Shown here: in pieces, positions 34,293 through 45,400 of the stretch
Position numbering within the stretch: position 1 is the first letter of the stretch
Layout: every line of letters starts with the position of its first letter
Origin: Cylicocyclus nassatus
Taxonomy: Eukaryota > Nematoda > Chromadorea > Rhabditida > Strongylidae
Length of the DNA stretch: 64,000 nt
NCBI GenBank assembly: GCA_958299035.1
Contig: CATQJL010000305.1
Span: forward strand, 74,616,792-74,680,791
Direction: 5' to 3'
The notes under the pieces: model-generated
What the model was told of the DNA's origin: nothing
Seen by the model: the letters and a program-made list of their open reading frames with translations, nothing else
The model's database searches: none
Program-made: the position numbers and the translations under genes

Positions 34293-35887
34293 TGACATTT
34301 TGAACAATATTCAGGCCTCTGGGAAAGACGAAGGCGTTGGGCAGTGCGATTGGAATAAAGATCACTACCGACTGTCTTTTTCTAGAAAGAAACGATTAAA
34401 ATGAAAATCTATGTGAGGAGAAGATTTATCGAGTTCAAAGATATAAAAAACGTAGATGTTTGAAATATTGAGGGGCACAAGCTTAGAAAAGGTGGGGCGG
34501 TCAGAGCTTCCTTGGCCTTGTGCTACAAAACACAACCTATTAAGAAAAACAAAACAAAACCTATTAAGTATTTATAAACTATGTGATAGACAGAGATTTG
34601 GCGAGTACTAATTCCATAGTTGAGCTGTTATCAGAAGTGAGATCGACCCAAATGCTAGAACTTTTCGCGAAACTTCGTATTAGGTCGTTTCAGAAGTTTG
34701 CAGCCTTTTCATAAACTAATAAAATAAAATAATTCTCGTCAATAAAGATCTTCCGTCGTCTTAACCATCTACCATCTTGCCATCATATTTTCGGCTAATT
34801 TTTGTAAAAAAGTAGCAAGCCTGGTCCCCAGAAAAGTGATCTAACTAGCCCTGAATCTCTGTAGAATCAAAGCAAACGCCTTTCATGCGATTTGCAATTC
34901 AAGACAAACAATAATCTTCTGAAGCGAGATCTCAGGAGCATTAGATGCTAGTGTGCCTTCTGTCAAGTTTTGCAGAACACTTGCGGCAACGTTTGGCGTA
35001 CGGGCCATAATGCAAAACAGCTTACTGGAATTGTCAATTAGGCCCTCTTTGTAGTGTGTCTTCGTTCAAAAAGTACAACTGAGTTGCGTACGGTACGGTC
35101 AGCCGTTTTGTACTTGTCCAGCATTTCTCATTGCAGGACTCTCCGCCCTTCCCAGAAAAGTCATCTTCAAAATTGAATTGAAATTCGTTTAACTCTTGTT
35201 TTGAAACAACTTGATTCTGTTATGTCTCATACCAAGCTCGAACTATGCAACGCTTGCATAGGAAATAAACACGCAAGCTTTAAGAATGCTCTTTTCTGCC
35301 TTGTGAGATTTCTACCTTTAGAAGTTGAAAAATCAAAGAAGATCAGTTTTTCATCAAAAAACTAGCTGGCATGCCCGGCTTTGCTTGCAGGATGGGTTGA
35401 CTGGTTCAACAGAGAGCAAGTGATGGATCGTAAAGGCTTCGACTTATCTGCGTTTTCGCTATTTTGTGTTATTCTTGTAGCACAGGGCAGATACTTCCTG
35501 ACCACATCGTTATGATTTACCGCATTTCCTTCGTCGTGAAATGAAACCGAGTCTTACCGCAAACGTTTACACGAAAATTGGAAGCGCCTTGATAAAAAAA
35601 TGACAAGAGTTCATTTTTCTTTCAAATCGATAACCAGTAGAAGGAGTGGGAATTTTGGTCGAAAACATATGTGGGCAAATTTTGAAGGTGAACGGTTCAC
35701 ACACAAAAGTTTACATAAAGAACACGCTTACTAATAACTCACCAACACTCGGTTTTATATATGTATAGATGAATTCATTTTCAAGAGCTTGCTCTCTTTT
35801 CTCAATGAGTTAAGCATTGCGTCGCATATTATTACGTTCTCATCAAAAAGAGGAGAACGTCAATGGAAACCTCACATACTTATATTA
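34293..35887. other. Stretch with no recognised gene
   Basis: Nothing coding or repetitive could be supported on either strand. Confidence 0.5.
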
Positions 35888-36771
35888 GGTTGTAAAGAAA
35901 GTTCCCGAGCAGTTGCAAAATTTTTTTTTCAAATCGCTATAACTTCAAGCGAATCGATTCTTTTTTGAAGCTACAAACTTCATTGCAAAGACAATTTTGT
36001 CCACAACATATACTTGTCTTGCTGGCTCTTCAGCACCTCACTGCGGTCCACCAGCATGCGCAGAAGGGAAAAAGGTCGTTGCGAAAAGTGGCCTGTTTGT
36101 GCAGGATTATCTCAGGCTCAGTGAAAGCTGGAGAGCTCAAATCCTGTAGCTACATAGAGGTCTGCTGGGGCTATTATGGGGACCATTCATGTTTTTGAAG
36201 GACCGCCTGCAAAAAAATTTTCCCCAGAAAGTTTGAAAAATCGACCGTTTTTTGTCCCTAAAAATAGTCTTCTAGTTCTGTACATAAAGGACCAAATCTT
36301 TGATTACTGTGAACATTGTTGGGGTAAAGCCTTGCACACCTTTTGGACCCATCGTGCAGGCGTAGCGATTCTTGTAGAAGCGACGCCAGCTGCGAAAGGA
36401 GTTGTAGTCAGAGACAAGTTTGACAGCTTGTATTTTCTAAGCGCAAATCGCAAAACTCGAGTGCAGCTGCGGCTCAGAAGTTAACAGTCTTCTCAATCAG
36501 ATCACCCATAATCTAGACGAATTTCTTTGAATTACACAAAAAATGGCCGTAGGAAGAAAAATCGTGAGACTTTTGTGGTTCGAAAGATTTCTCTTCTTGA
36601 CGTGCAGATCAAACATCTTGGCATCAATAAAAGTCGGACGGCTTGTTAAAAACTTCAGGCTTCCCTCTACTGAACAGTATAAAAGACTTGGTGTCAAAGT
36701 TCAACCGAGCGCCGAAAAAATGCATTTGAAAATGAAATTTCCAAAAGTGCCCGGGAACTTTCTTTACAACC
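35888..36771. mobile_element. Mariner-type element, 884 bp, no intact transposase
   Basis: GGTTGTAAAGAAAGTTCCCG at the left and CGGGAACTTTCTTTACAACC at the right are exact inverses, flanked by TA (35886-35887, 36772-36773). The interior frames (35965-36198, 36176-36484, 36543-36875) are short and overlapping and show no convincing DDE transposase, so it is non-autonomous or degraded. Confidence 0.8.
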
Positions 36772-36773
36772 TA

Positions 36774-38067
36774 ATAAAACGACCTTATTTTTTCATGAAA
36801 AGGTGCAAGAGTGACTACTGTTCAAACATGATCGAATTTCATCGAAATTTCAAAGGTTTCCGTATAGTGTGGTGACCAAGAAACCGATGAGTAGCTCAAG
36901 CTTTATTAGGAATCAAAGATCCCGCCTATGCATGAACAGGTGAGATGATCCAAATAGATACTTCGGTCGTAATTAGGCTGTTCTGTCCGAATTGCTTTTT
37001 TGAGTTCAAAATGTCATAACTTCTTTCTATGTCAACTTTTTTCCAAGACCTTAGTTTCTTTGTGTTGAGCAGTTCCTTGGCTATCAGATACATATTGAGA
37101 CCTCGAAAATCTTTGTTAAGGAAGAAGCAAGAACTCAAGAACTTCACAGCGTTTTTCTTCAGGCCTGTCTTTTTTGACATGGCAATGCTCCCTTACGAGA
37201 ATCGATAGGCATCTTTTCTGACAATGGATAGACAGAGAAATTTTCCTAAACTATTTTGCAACATGAAAGAGCCCATAGGGTCTGCGTTGCCAAGATGTTT
37301 TTTTGACCAAGCAAAAAAGAAGCCAATTTTAGACCTGGCTTCAGTACATGTGTGCATGTTTATTTACGAATTATAAAAATTTTACAATTGACGTGAGCGC
37401 CAAAAATGGTGGATGGGCCCTGTTAGCACTTGCTCTACCCTAGCACCTCCAACTTTGAACTCATCGATTACTTCTATTCGCAGAAAGTTATTGCTTGTAA
37501 GACATTATACACAGAATTAATGTTCGATAACGGATTTTACTAGCAAAACGTTTCTTCATGAATTTGAGCTTGTGCATATACTAGCCTGTTATATCCTTAT
37601 TACGCGACCGGTGAAAGGACCTGACTTGAAAAACGCATTGTGGAGTTTTCTTGCAAGAACATATTTCTGGGGTGAGAACGTACCTCGGCCACTTAGAGAT
37701 TTTAGGCCTGAAATCTCCTTACACTAAGAAATTTATCATGATTTGATATGCGTTAGAAAGAGCAAGAAAAGCACTTTCCAATGATATTAAATACGCCGCA
37801 TAGATCTGAAATTCTCTTAAAACAGCTGCTTCAAACATAAGGCAAAGAAAATCGGACAGAACTTATGCAGCAGCCTGATAACAAGAAAAATCAGTTATAA
37901 CTGCGCGATAGATACGAGCAAAGAAGAAAAAAGTAGTATTCGTGCTGTAACTTAGCAAACATACCTTTTATGCAAAAAGGAGGCACTTCTTTCTTATACT
38001 CAGAAAGTAGATGATCAACTAATTCGTTCTGCTTCTTGTAGGACTCCACGATAGTTGCTGAAATATA
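36774..38067. other. Stretch with no recognised gene
   Basis: Only short frames occur; nothing could be supported. Confidence 0.5.
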
Positions 38068-38332
38068 CAGGGAGTCAAAAAAATGTGTACACTATTTGAT
38101 CGTCAATAACTCTCTTGCTTGAACATCTTTCGCCGAGCTTGAGGTATCATTCAGTAGGGGTTCAGCTAAGATATACAGTATGTAAAATTCTCTGATTTTT
38201 CTTTGTTAATGAAGGATTGCGGCAGGAACTTTCAGCATATAGTGCCAGTGTGGAATGGGCCTTTTGATAAAAGAAAATTTTTGAAAAATCTGGAGATTCA
38301 TGTAGCAAGTTTAGGGGTGCTGATTTCACTAC
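38068..38332. mobile_element. Mariner-type element, left part (split by the LTR element)
   Basis: The terminus CAGGGAGTCAAAAAAATGTG follows TA (38066-38067). Its partner terminus, with the shared inner words TTGATCGTCAATAACTCTCT, is at 50960-51024 in inverse orientation. Removing the LTR element gives an element of about 670 bp. Confidence 0.75.
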
Positions 38333-38559
38333 TGTCAGGTTAATGGGTCGCGATTCCCTTTCCTGATGTGTAGCGGTACAGGTAGGTATATATATATATT
38401 TATTATTTACATATTATATTACAATAAGGGGACGAGGGGGAGAGACTGCAGAAGCAGCCTTACGGTGCACGGTCGTAGGGGGTCACTAATCCTGACTGGC
38501 TTCCGTGGCCAGCCCCCGGGAGAGCAGCTGTTTGGGCTGAGCTGAGCTGCGTCCCGACA
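38333..38559 (-). repeat. 3' LTR, 227 bp
   Basis: On the minus strand it starts TGTCGGGACGCAGCTCAGCT and ends CATTAACCTGACA. It contains AATAAATATATATATA, which offers both an AATAAA polyadenylation signal and an AT-rich TATA-like tract. No difference from the 5' LTR was found by eye. Confidence 0.95.
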
Positions 38560-38574
38560 TCTCCATTCCTTTAG
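38560..38574 (-). promoter_or_regulatory. Polypurine tract for plus-strand priming
   Basis: Directly upstream of the 3' LTR the minus strand reads CTAAAGGAATGGAGA. It is purine-rich with a single internal T after the first two bases, in the place expected for a polypurine tract. Confidence 0.65.
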
Positions 38575-38672
38575 AAAGCTCGTCCTCGAGCTTGTTTGAT
38601 GGTTGTTGAATGTCTTCCGAGTTACGTGTGTAAAGAGTACACGTGTTACGGCGAGACCATAGAGAAGTTCGA

Positions 38673-39116
38673 TTACGGTACCATTATCTTCAGATTGATT
38701 GAGTAGAGGAGTTGGTTTAGGCGGAGTGGATAACCAAACACGACCTTCACCTCATTATAGAGTAAGCTTGTCCTCAAGCTGAGAAATAACGGAATGAGCG
38801 ATGTGACGTAGGGGACTGCTTGGAAGAGGCAGTGACATATACTTGTAGAAATGACGTAGGGGACTGCTTGGAAGAGGCAGTGGCTTATAGTCGTAGAAGG
38901 TGATGGAACGTATTCCCGAAAATTGACAAGGGAATAGTTGCTTTGGAGATTTATAGGAGTGACGGTATTTGGAGGTTCAGACGATGAAGTTATGAATTGG
39001 AAGGGCATTTTGTAGAACATTTTAATAAAAAAACAATGTTGATGAGACAAAATAGTTAACAGTATATTAGGCAGTATTGAAATACAATAGTCATTTTTGG
39101 AGTTTATGTCATACAA
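38673..39116 (-). CDS. Possible accessory ORF downstream of pol, 147 codons
   Basis: This is a sense-strand frame in the 0.9-kb region between the pol stop and the 3' LTR. I do not recognise it. It contains an internal duplication (CHCLFQAVPYV twice) that corresponds to a tandem nucleotide duplication at about 38812-38886 (GACGTAGGGGACTGCTTGGA). It has no signal peptide or domain I can name. It may be an accessory gene or simply long 3' untranslated sequence. Confidence 0.25.
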   Translation of the reverse strand: MYDINSKNDYCISILPNILLTILSHQHCFFIKMFYKMPFQFITSSSEPPNTVTPINLQSNYSLVNFREYVPSPSTTISHCLFQAVPYVISTSICHCLFQAVPYVTSLIPLFLSLRTSLLYNEVKVVFGYPLRLNQLLYSINLKIMVP

Positions 39117-39475
39117 ATAAGTTTATGCGACGTTGATTTGTGGTATTACTCGGAATATACTTAAGAAGGTAATGTAACGTGAGTGACGTATTCTACAGCA
39201 TATAAGGCATTTGTTGATACATATCAAAGTGGCATCAAATGTTGAATTGAGTGTTGCACAACATTGTGCATCCAACATAGGGGCAAAATTTGGTAGTTAC
39301 GAAAAGGATTTTTTTTTAAGCTGCCTAGTGCAAATGGTTTCTTTGAATTTGCCTTTTCAAAGAATTGCTAGTGTGTGTATACGCGACGTTGCGGCGAAAA
39401 TAGGGGAAACAAACTAACCTTAGAGAATGGATAACTATTTGTTTGCAAAAATGGTTTAAGTTGGTTCAAAAATAG

Positions 39476-42400
39476 TTATTCATCCTCTTCCTCAAGATCG
39501 AGATTTGGATCCACTCTAAATGGTTGATTCCTCAGCTGTGAACGCGATGTTCGTTCGACAGACTGAGATTGTTCGACATTTTCTGAACTTTCTGATGGTG
39601 TGTGTTTTAGTTTTAGTTTTTGAGAAGAAACTTTAGCCAATGTCGAACTGTGAGAATAGATTTTTAGTCTATTCATATGGACGGTTTGCTGGACCGATCC
39701 ATCAAGATAAGTGATAGTAACATTTGGACGAGAGACAGATACAACTATAAAAGGACCTTTCCATTGGTGTGTAAATTTGGGACGAATTGTATCGTCACGT
39801 AAAAGTACTAAATCACCCTTGGAAATGACCTTTGGAAACACTTTATTATGAAAATCGTAACCTGACTTGTAGATTGCGGTTTTGCGCGCAATTTGGTTTC
39901 CGACTTTCACGATTGTTGTTTGCAGAGCTGTAGTCATCTGGTCGACGAAACTATCTGTGGCGTATGAAATCCTGGATGGAAGCTGATGGATTATGTCGCA
40001 CCAAGTGATTGGGTGGCGACCATACGCAACAAAATATGGGCTATATCCAGTAGTATCATTGATACTAGTGTTGTAGGCAAAAACAACTGGTTGGAGGAAA
40101 TCAGACCAGTATTCCTTTGCATTTGAGCAATAGGAAGTTAGACCGTCTATGATTACCTTAACCATTCTCTCTGCTTGTCCATTCGTTTTGTGGTTATAAC
40201 TAGTGGTGAACTTGTTCTCTATACCCAAAATTTGATTGATTTTTGAGAACATTTCACTCGTATAGTTAGAGCCACGATCTGAGACTAATTCATTCGGAAT
40301 GCCATGTTTTGCAATGACATCATTAATCAGCGCTTTTACTACAGTATCTGTGGTTTGATCAGCGATTGCAGTACAAGTGATCAGCTTGCTGAACGCGCAA
40401 ACGGTAATGGAAATGAATCTGTTTCCATTCATACACTGGGGTAAAGGACCAACTATGTCAGTGTGAAGGCGTTCGAAAGGTCTCAGAGGGATTGGGAAAG
40501 AGCCCAATTCTTCGCGAATTATGTTACCAGACGGGGTTTTGATTTTCTGACAAACAGAACAATTTCTTACAAATTGAGCTATTTCGGCATGCATATTTTT
40601 CCAGTAATATTTATTAGAAATGGTATTGATCGTTTTTCTCACTCCTAAGTGAGATCCTAGCAAAGGATTGCTATGCAAAATTTCGATAATTTTATACTGC
40701 AAAATTGGGCTAGGAACGATGAGTTGAGGTCTGTTATTGTGTTTAAAATAGAGTGAGTTGTTGAAGAAAGAATAATTTTCTATGTTGTCAGAAAAGTTGT
40801 CTGGCGGACAAGGGAGTTTGTTTTTGTAAAACTTGATCAATTCTCCGTATTCGGAATTGATCTGAGACTGCTGGATTTCGCTCAAAGATGGAAGTGCTTG
40901 GAGTTGAATGGAATTTGCACTTGGAACTGGGTAGCGACTGAGAAAGTCGCATAGAGTGTTGTGCTTTCCAGCACGGTACTCAATTTTTATGTCGTATGCT
41001 TGCAAAGTTATTTGATATTTAGCAAGACGACCCACGAGATCTGATCTATGCATTAGCGATTTTAGCGGTGCATGATCGGTTATCAACGTTATAGAACTAT
41101 TGGCGACGTAAGGATAGAAGTGTTTTAGAGCAAAAACTATTGCTAAAGCTTCTAACTCAATGATTGCGTAGTTCTTCTCGTGCTTTGTTAGTGGACGGCT
41201 GCAATATGCGATGGGGTGCTCATTACTAGTCTCCGGATTGACTTGTAAGAGGCATGCGCCGAGACCGATGGTTGATGCATCGGTGTGGATGATATAAGGT
41301 TTTCCTAGAATAGGAGGCACTAAAACAGGCGCATCCACTAGGGCGTGCTTTAATGCTTGGAATGCTGTTTCTTGCTCCTTATTCCAAATAAACGCAGCAT
41401 CTTTTATAAGAAGTTTGTTCAATGGATGGGAAATTATAGCGAAACGCGGAATAAATCTTCTAAAGTACGATGCTGCACCTAAGAAAGATTTGAGTGCTTT
41501 GGTATCTGTAGGGCGCGGAATTTTACTTATACTGTCGACTTTTTTGGGGTTTAGACGTGTACCATTTTTGCTGATGAGTACACCCAAGTATTGAACTTCA
41601 GATTGGAAAAATGAGCATTTTTCGGGGGTTAACTTCATGCCAAAATTTTGTATGCGAGTAAAGACTTCCTCCAAATCACGAAAATGTTCAGGTACATCGG
41701 AACTGGCGATGATTATATCGTCAATGTATGCAAAACAGCAAGCACGCAATTCTCTAATCAGAGAATTTGCTACTCGCTGGAAGGTTCCTGGAGCACCTTT
41801 TAATCCTTGAGCCATAACAGTAAATTGGTAGAGACCTATGAATGAAGAAAATGCAGTACGTTCCTTGTGTTTCTTTTCTAGTGGTATTTGGAAAAAACCA
41901 CTTTTAAAATCAAGAACACTGTAAATTTCTTTTCCGCTAGCTAGATCCAAAATATCTTGCATATGTGGTATGCAATAGGTCTCTGTTTCAGTAATGGCAT
42001 TGATTTGGCGGTAGTCAACGGTAAATCGCCACTGATCTTTATTAGATCCTTTCTTTACAAGAACTATTGGGGAAGCGAACTTGCTGGTGCTTGGTTCGAT
42101 AATGCGAGTACGCAACATTTCTTCAATCTGACGTTTTATTTCGTTACGCTTTTCCAGTGGGACACGATAGGGTCTCTGTTTTGGAGTTTTAGCATGAGGA
42201 ACGAAATTTATGCGATGTGTTATAGGACCTCTATATAATCCTAAATCGCCATCTTGAGTGACAAAGCAAGAGCGAAAGTTTTTCAAAAGTTGGAAAAACT
42301 GTAATTGTTCTTGTTCAGCAAGTATAGATTTGTCAAAATGAACTAGTTCTTCAATCTTACGTTCTTTTTCAGATGGAAAGGACGGCATTGTTTGACTGAT

Positions 42401-45400
42401 ATCTACTTCTGGTGGTACATATTCTTCGAGTTGAAGCGGTGTTAATGTGTTTTCTGATTGCTGGATTGAATCCACCGAAAAAATGGGCGGCCAAGTCATG
42501 TCTTTGCCTACATAGTTAGCTTTTGCGATTGTTTTGTTATTATGAAGTGATATAAAGGACGGGTTGGTATTGAAAATTCGCAATAAAACTTGACTATTGT
42601 TGTCGGTGCACGATAATGTTTTACCTATTGCAATTCCAAACGGTAACGTTAGGGATAAATCATCACAAACGAGAAATTCCCATTTGCTTGGAAAAGTTCT
42701 ATGCAAGGTTCCTATAACGACATTATCGGACATTGGCGGTAGAGTAACATTTTCGGCGAGGAATACCGGTGTCTTATAACTGGTTAAATCGGGTTTGTCT
42801 GGAATAATGATTTGTACCGTAGTATTGTCAAAAGAGACTGTCTTCTCAGAATAGTCTATAGATACTTTGTTACCTAGTTTGTTGATAGAATCATTACCTA
42901 ACAAAAAGTCTGTGGAACAGTTTTCGTCCGAAACAACAAAACTAATGATGCTTACTACTTTATCGGCTACGGTAAGTTTAGTTGAAACTTGTCCAATGAA
43001 GTGAATTGGAGATCCATTGGCAGTTATGCCTTCTGGTAGAGTAGTTTCAGTAATAATTAAATTCGAAAGTGTAGCCATTCGTTCAGATAAAAGTGTGATG
43101 GCTGATCCTGTGTCAAAAAGTGCTACAGTGGATAAGTGATTTAGCGTAACTGGAATAAAGATAGTAGACATTGAGTCGAGTTGAACGGATGATACTCTTG
43201 GTTTGAATTTAGGTATTTCAAGATTCAATGGCTTGGCAACTGTTTTGGGAGGCACTTTTGGTGCTTGACTTATCACTCGTACTTCTTCTAAAGACGGATA
43301 AAGATTTCCACTTTCTACTGTTGCTGTACTAACGGTATCTTTGATAAGTGGGTTACGTCGAAATGCACGAAGTATAATTCGTGGAGTTGAAGATTCGGGT
43401 GCTGAAGGTTTTGGTTTCTTCTGACAACAACTTGAGAGAAAAGAGAAGGGTATTGTTACGATTGTAAACGTTGCTTTGACAGTTGCACGAGCGATATTAA
43501 AATGGCAATACAAAATAATTAGGGTAACTAGTATAACCAAAATAATGGTTGCAATGACTATAGTTCTTACGAGAGTGTGTAAGCCTAAAGAACGTATGAT
43601 TTTGCCTTTCTCCATTTGGAGAATATCAGACGCTTGTGACTCTATGTACGAGATAGTTTTTACGGTATCTTGCTCGAAATTCACGAAATCACTAGATTCA
43701 ACAGAAGGATGCTCTTTACTCATAGAAGAAGCATCAGCGTTAGCAAGTCTGTTTTTCAAAAATCGTAAATCGGTAGTAATTCGTGCTAGATCTGAGTGGA
43801 ATATAGGTGGCGCTTTGAAAACGAAATTTTGCGTTGCAAAATCTTGTGGAAGATTTACATGGATTTGAGATACATGGGCATATCCTGTTGGAGATTTATA
43901 GTGGTTTGTTCCATCATTATAGATACCGAAAGGAAGATGTCCACAATTCGCTTCGGGACTGGAAGTAGTAAGGTCTCTAGTTCCAGGATTTGCGAAATAA
44001 ATTGATTTTCCGATGCGAACTGGGGTATGTAGGTAACAGATACCATTAACGTTATGATTAAAATAGACTTCGTCAACGACGACTGGTTTACACTTCGAAA
44101 TCATGAGGACATCTCCAGCAGGTATAGCATATATATCGTTTCTGTTTAGCAAAATGCGAGCAGCACTGGTGGGGTTTATCTCAGCAATGCTTCGTATCGC
44201 TTGAATTTTGAAATTTGATAGAGTGCAAATGCGGTCGAAAAGAGTGTTGTAATCATGTTTGAGAATTTCTTCCAATTTTATCTTGAGAAATTGCATTTTT
44301 GTGTTCAATTCGTAATGGCGCTGGTCTTGTCGTTGCTCGTGAGAAAGGGAAAGATCATTATTGAGCGTACTGAAATCGGGCTCAGTGTTAATAGCTATGT
44401 GTTTGGCTATGGCAGATGTGCCATTCCGCATAAATTTACTCAAAACTTGTTGTTCATCTCGAAATAAAATATGAGCTAGCTGTTTTTGATTATACTTGTT
44501 TGAAAGACTTCTTTTGGATCTTAGGGAGTCTTGAAAATTCGGTTTCCTTGTAGCAAGTTTGTCAAAAATGGAGTACACTGATTCAAGTGTTTTAATACGT
44601 TGATCTTCAGATGAATCTTCACTGGATGGTGTGGAAGTAATGAGATTATTCCTACTTTGATAAACGGCGTTAAATAAATGAAGCATTTTTGATGCATCAA
44701 TGTGTTTTTGGTTGATATCTTTGATCATTTGTGGGAATTCGGTGAACATAGTACGTGGATTATGGTTTGGAATTTCTGGAAGTACAATAAAAACACCATT
44801 ATCCATTGGTACAGAACTGTTTGGCAAGCACCAACTTGAAATTTGACTAGAGGTTAACGTTATGTTACTGTATGTGAAAGCAGATTGTATGTTATCAACA
44901 ACTATATGAGTTGGAGTAACATAAGCAATTCCTTGCGTCGCTTTTACATACTTACAAGCAAAAGGATCTGTTTCTCCGAAATCCCAGATTACTGTGCCAT
45001 GCGACATTTTACATTGTTTATCTTCAATGCGACATTGAGCCATATCACCAAATTGACTGATGATTGTTTTGCCGTCAAAAGTAGCAATATCAGCTTGTTC
45101 TATGTACACGTTTGTTGTGAGCGTGCATTTTTCACCAAAAAACCAAGGATACGAGTAATGTATGGCGTTTTCCGAGCCGTAAACATTATTTGATAGCTTT
45201 TGCATAGGTATGCCCAAAAATTTCTTTGTTTCGCTAAGCGACTCACACAGTGCAAAATCTACAGGAGACATGTACTCGTCGTCACTGTTTACAGAAAAAG
45301 ATATGTGAAAATAAGACGACGCACATATTTTCCTAGTCTTATTAAAGCAATGGAACGCAGGTAGAAGATAAGGTTCAGTGCGTTCTACATAGATTTGCGC

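Noticed and set aside
43476..43868. 130-codon plus-strand frame inside the polyprotein gene
   Set aside because: It is the shadow of the intact 2608-codon minus-strand frame. The same applies to the other plus-strand frames within 39476-47302.
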